NCBI GenBank assembly: GCA_015231815.1
Contig: JADGAW010000086.1
Location: 1-8,312, forward strand
From: Nitrospinota bacterium
GTDB lineage: Bacteria; Nitrospinota_A; JADGAW01
Direction: 5' to 3'
Length of the DNA stretch: 8,312 nt
Shown: positions 7,835-8,312 of the stretch, in pieces
How the letters are laid out: each line of letters begins with the position of its first letter
Position numbering within the stretch: the stretch's first letter is position 1
Made by a program: the position numbers and the translations under genes
The notes under the pieces: model-generated
What the model was told of the DNA's origin: nothing
Seen by the model: the letters and a program-made list of their open reading frames with translations, nothing else
The model's database searches: none

Positions 7835-8096
7835 AATACCTTATCAATGATAATAATGGAACTTTTTAACGCAGTTTACCATGTATATACTCGTTTCAAA
7901 TAACAAATTACCTGATAAATGCGTGGGGTATTATAAAAAAGTGACAGGTGTATAATCTGAGAGAAATATGTATAAAAAACCTTTGTTCAGTGTGACTTGA
8001 TACACTTGCCCTTTAAGGAGCGACAACAGAATTTCGTCGTAAAAAATTAGTTTTAAATATAGAGAGAGTAACTTCAATACTAAAAGAATTCTGACT
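7835..8096. other. divergent intergenic region
   Basis: This AT-rich 262-bp stretch separates two divergently transcribed genes and should hold the promoters for both. I find no tRNA, no recognisable riboswitch and no convincing coding frame. It contains a perfect TATAAT (7951-7956) and a short inverted repeat AGTGT-8 nt-ACACT (7989-7993 and 8002-8006) that could be an operator, but five-base arms are expected by chance at this length. On the minus strand TTGAAA and TAAACT occur, but at a poor 15-bp spacing. Confidence 0.5.
7951..7956 (+). promoter_or_regulatory. candidate -10 element (TATAAT) upstream of the sulfotransferase-like gene
   Basis: A perfect sigma-70-type -10 hexamer lies about 140 bp before the ATG at 8097. 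No good TTGACA-like -35 sits 16-18 bp upstream, and there is no TGn extension, so the call rests on one hexamer in AT-rich DNA. If it is used, the transcript has a leader of about 130 nt. Confidence 0.25.
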
Positions 8097-8312
8097 ATGA
8101 AGCCCCGTTTAATCTTACATATAGGTCACCCAAAAACAGGCACAACAACTCTGCAACATTTTCTTCAAGTAAATATTGATGAGATTAGAAAACAAGGAGT
8201 ACTTGTTGCAAATGACCAACTGGAATTTCCTTTAGAGGGAGAGATAAATGATACCCCCCTTTGGCTAATAAATGAACTGACTAAAGAGATAAAGACCGGA
8301 AAAACTGTTGTT
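8097..8312 (+). CDS. sulfotransferase-family protein, N-terminal part (3' partial)
   Basis: The frame starts at ATG 8097 and runs open to the window end, giving 72 residues. The N-terminus reads LILHIGHPKTGTTTLQHFL (residues 5-23). This matches the PKTGTTxLQ phosphate-binding loop that bacterial sulfotransferase-fold proteins use to bind the 5'-phosphosulfate of PAPS; the family transfers a sulfuryl group to hydroxyl or amine acceptors. The loop follows a first beta strand (RLILHIG) and precedes a helix, as expected for the fold, so the ATG gives a natural N-terminus. The frame is closed upstream by a TAA at 8040-8042. No strong ribosome binding site is present; AAAAGAA (8082-8088) is the nearest purine run. 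The acceptor cannot be predicted from this fragment. The gene is on the same strand as the NRPS-like gene but is separated from it by the minus-strand unit. Confidence 0.85.
   Translation, partial: MKPRLILHIGHPKTGTTTLQHFLQVNIDEIRKQGVLVANDQLEFPLEGEINDTPLWLINELTKEIKTGKTVV

Noticed and set aside
7989..8006. Inverted repeat AGTGT-8 nt-ACACT as an operator
   Set aside because: Five-base arms with no second copy or known regulator nearby are expected by chance; kept only as a note in the intergenic entry.
8015..8020. AAGGAG resembling a strong ribosome binding site
   Set aside because: No usable start codon with an open frame follows at the right distance; the sulfotransferase ATG is about 76 bp further on.
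1..8312. CRISPR array, tRNA, rRNA, insertion sequence or attachment site
   Set aside because: I saw no regularly spaced direct repeats, cloverleaf, rRNA segment, transposase frame or terminal inverted repeats.

Overview
The window is AT-rich bacterial DNA with tightly packed genes and a strong AGGAGG ribosome binding site on one of them. That fits a low-GC bacterium, possibly Firmicutes-like, but nothing here fixes the taxon. It holds the 3' part of a very large nonribosomal peptide synthetase (NRPS)-like gene on the + strand (1-6683, continuing upstream of the window). A convergent two-gene unit lies on the - strand: a small unrecognised protein (7526-7834) followed by an intact cytoplasmic glycerophosphodiester phosphodiesterase (6699-7499). 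A 262-bp intergenic region follows, and then the first 72 codons of a sulfotransferase-like gene on the + strand (8097 to the window end).

The NRPS-like protein has the recognisable order condensation (C1, N-terminus outside the window) - condensation (C2) - adenylation (A) - carrier (T) - epimerization (E) - thioesterase (TE). It is 2226 codons without a stop or frameshift, and the structural framework motifs are well preserved. Nevertheless the key catalytic or attachment residue is replaced in every one of the six domains. The HHxxxDG motif is HRVIFDN in C1, HPIIGDY in C2 and HRSLIDR in E. The E domain also lost the Glu of EGHGRE. The A domain lost the substrate-anchoring Asp (Ile), the A10 Lys (Asn) and P-loop residues. 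The carrier Ser is Thr. The TE has Ala for the nucleophile Ser and Arg for the catalytic His.

The neighbouring phosphodiesterase and sulfotransferase keep their signature residues, so neither poor sequence quality nor general decay explains the pattern. The most economical reading is a complete 'pseudo-NRPS': a megasynthetase fold kept as an intact protein but unable to carry out the standard chemistry. Such a protein might act as a scaffold, recruitment platform or binding protein, or it might be a very recently inactivated gene. This is inference from motif reading by eye; alignments, selection tests and read-level verification would decide it.

The phosphodiesterase unit is convergent with the NRPS-like gene and separated by only 15 bp, so it is not in the same operon. 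The sulfotransferase-like gene starts divergently from the small protein gene. Its functional link to the NRPS-like gene, if any, is unproven.
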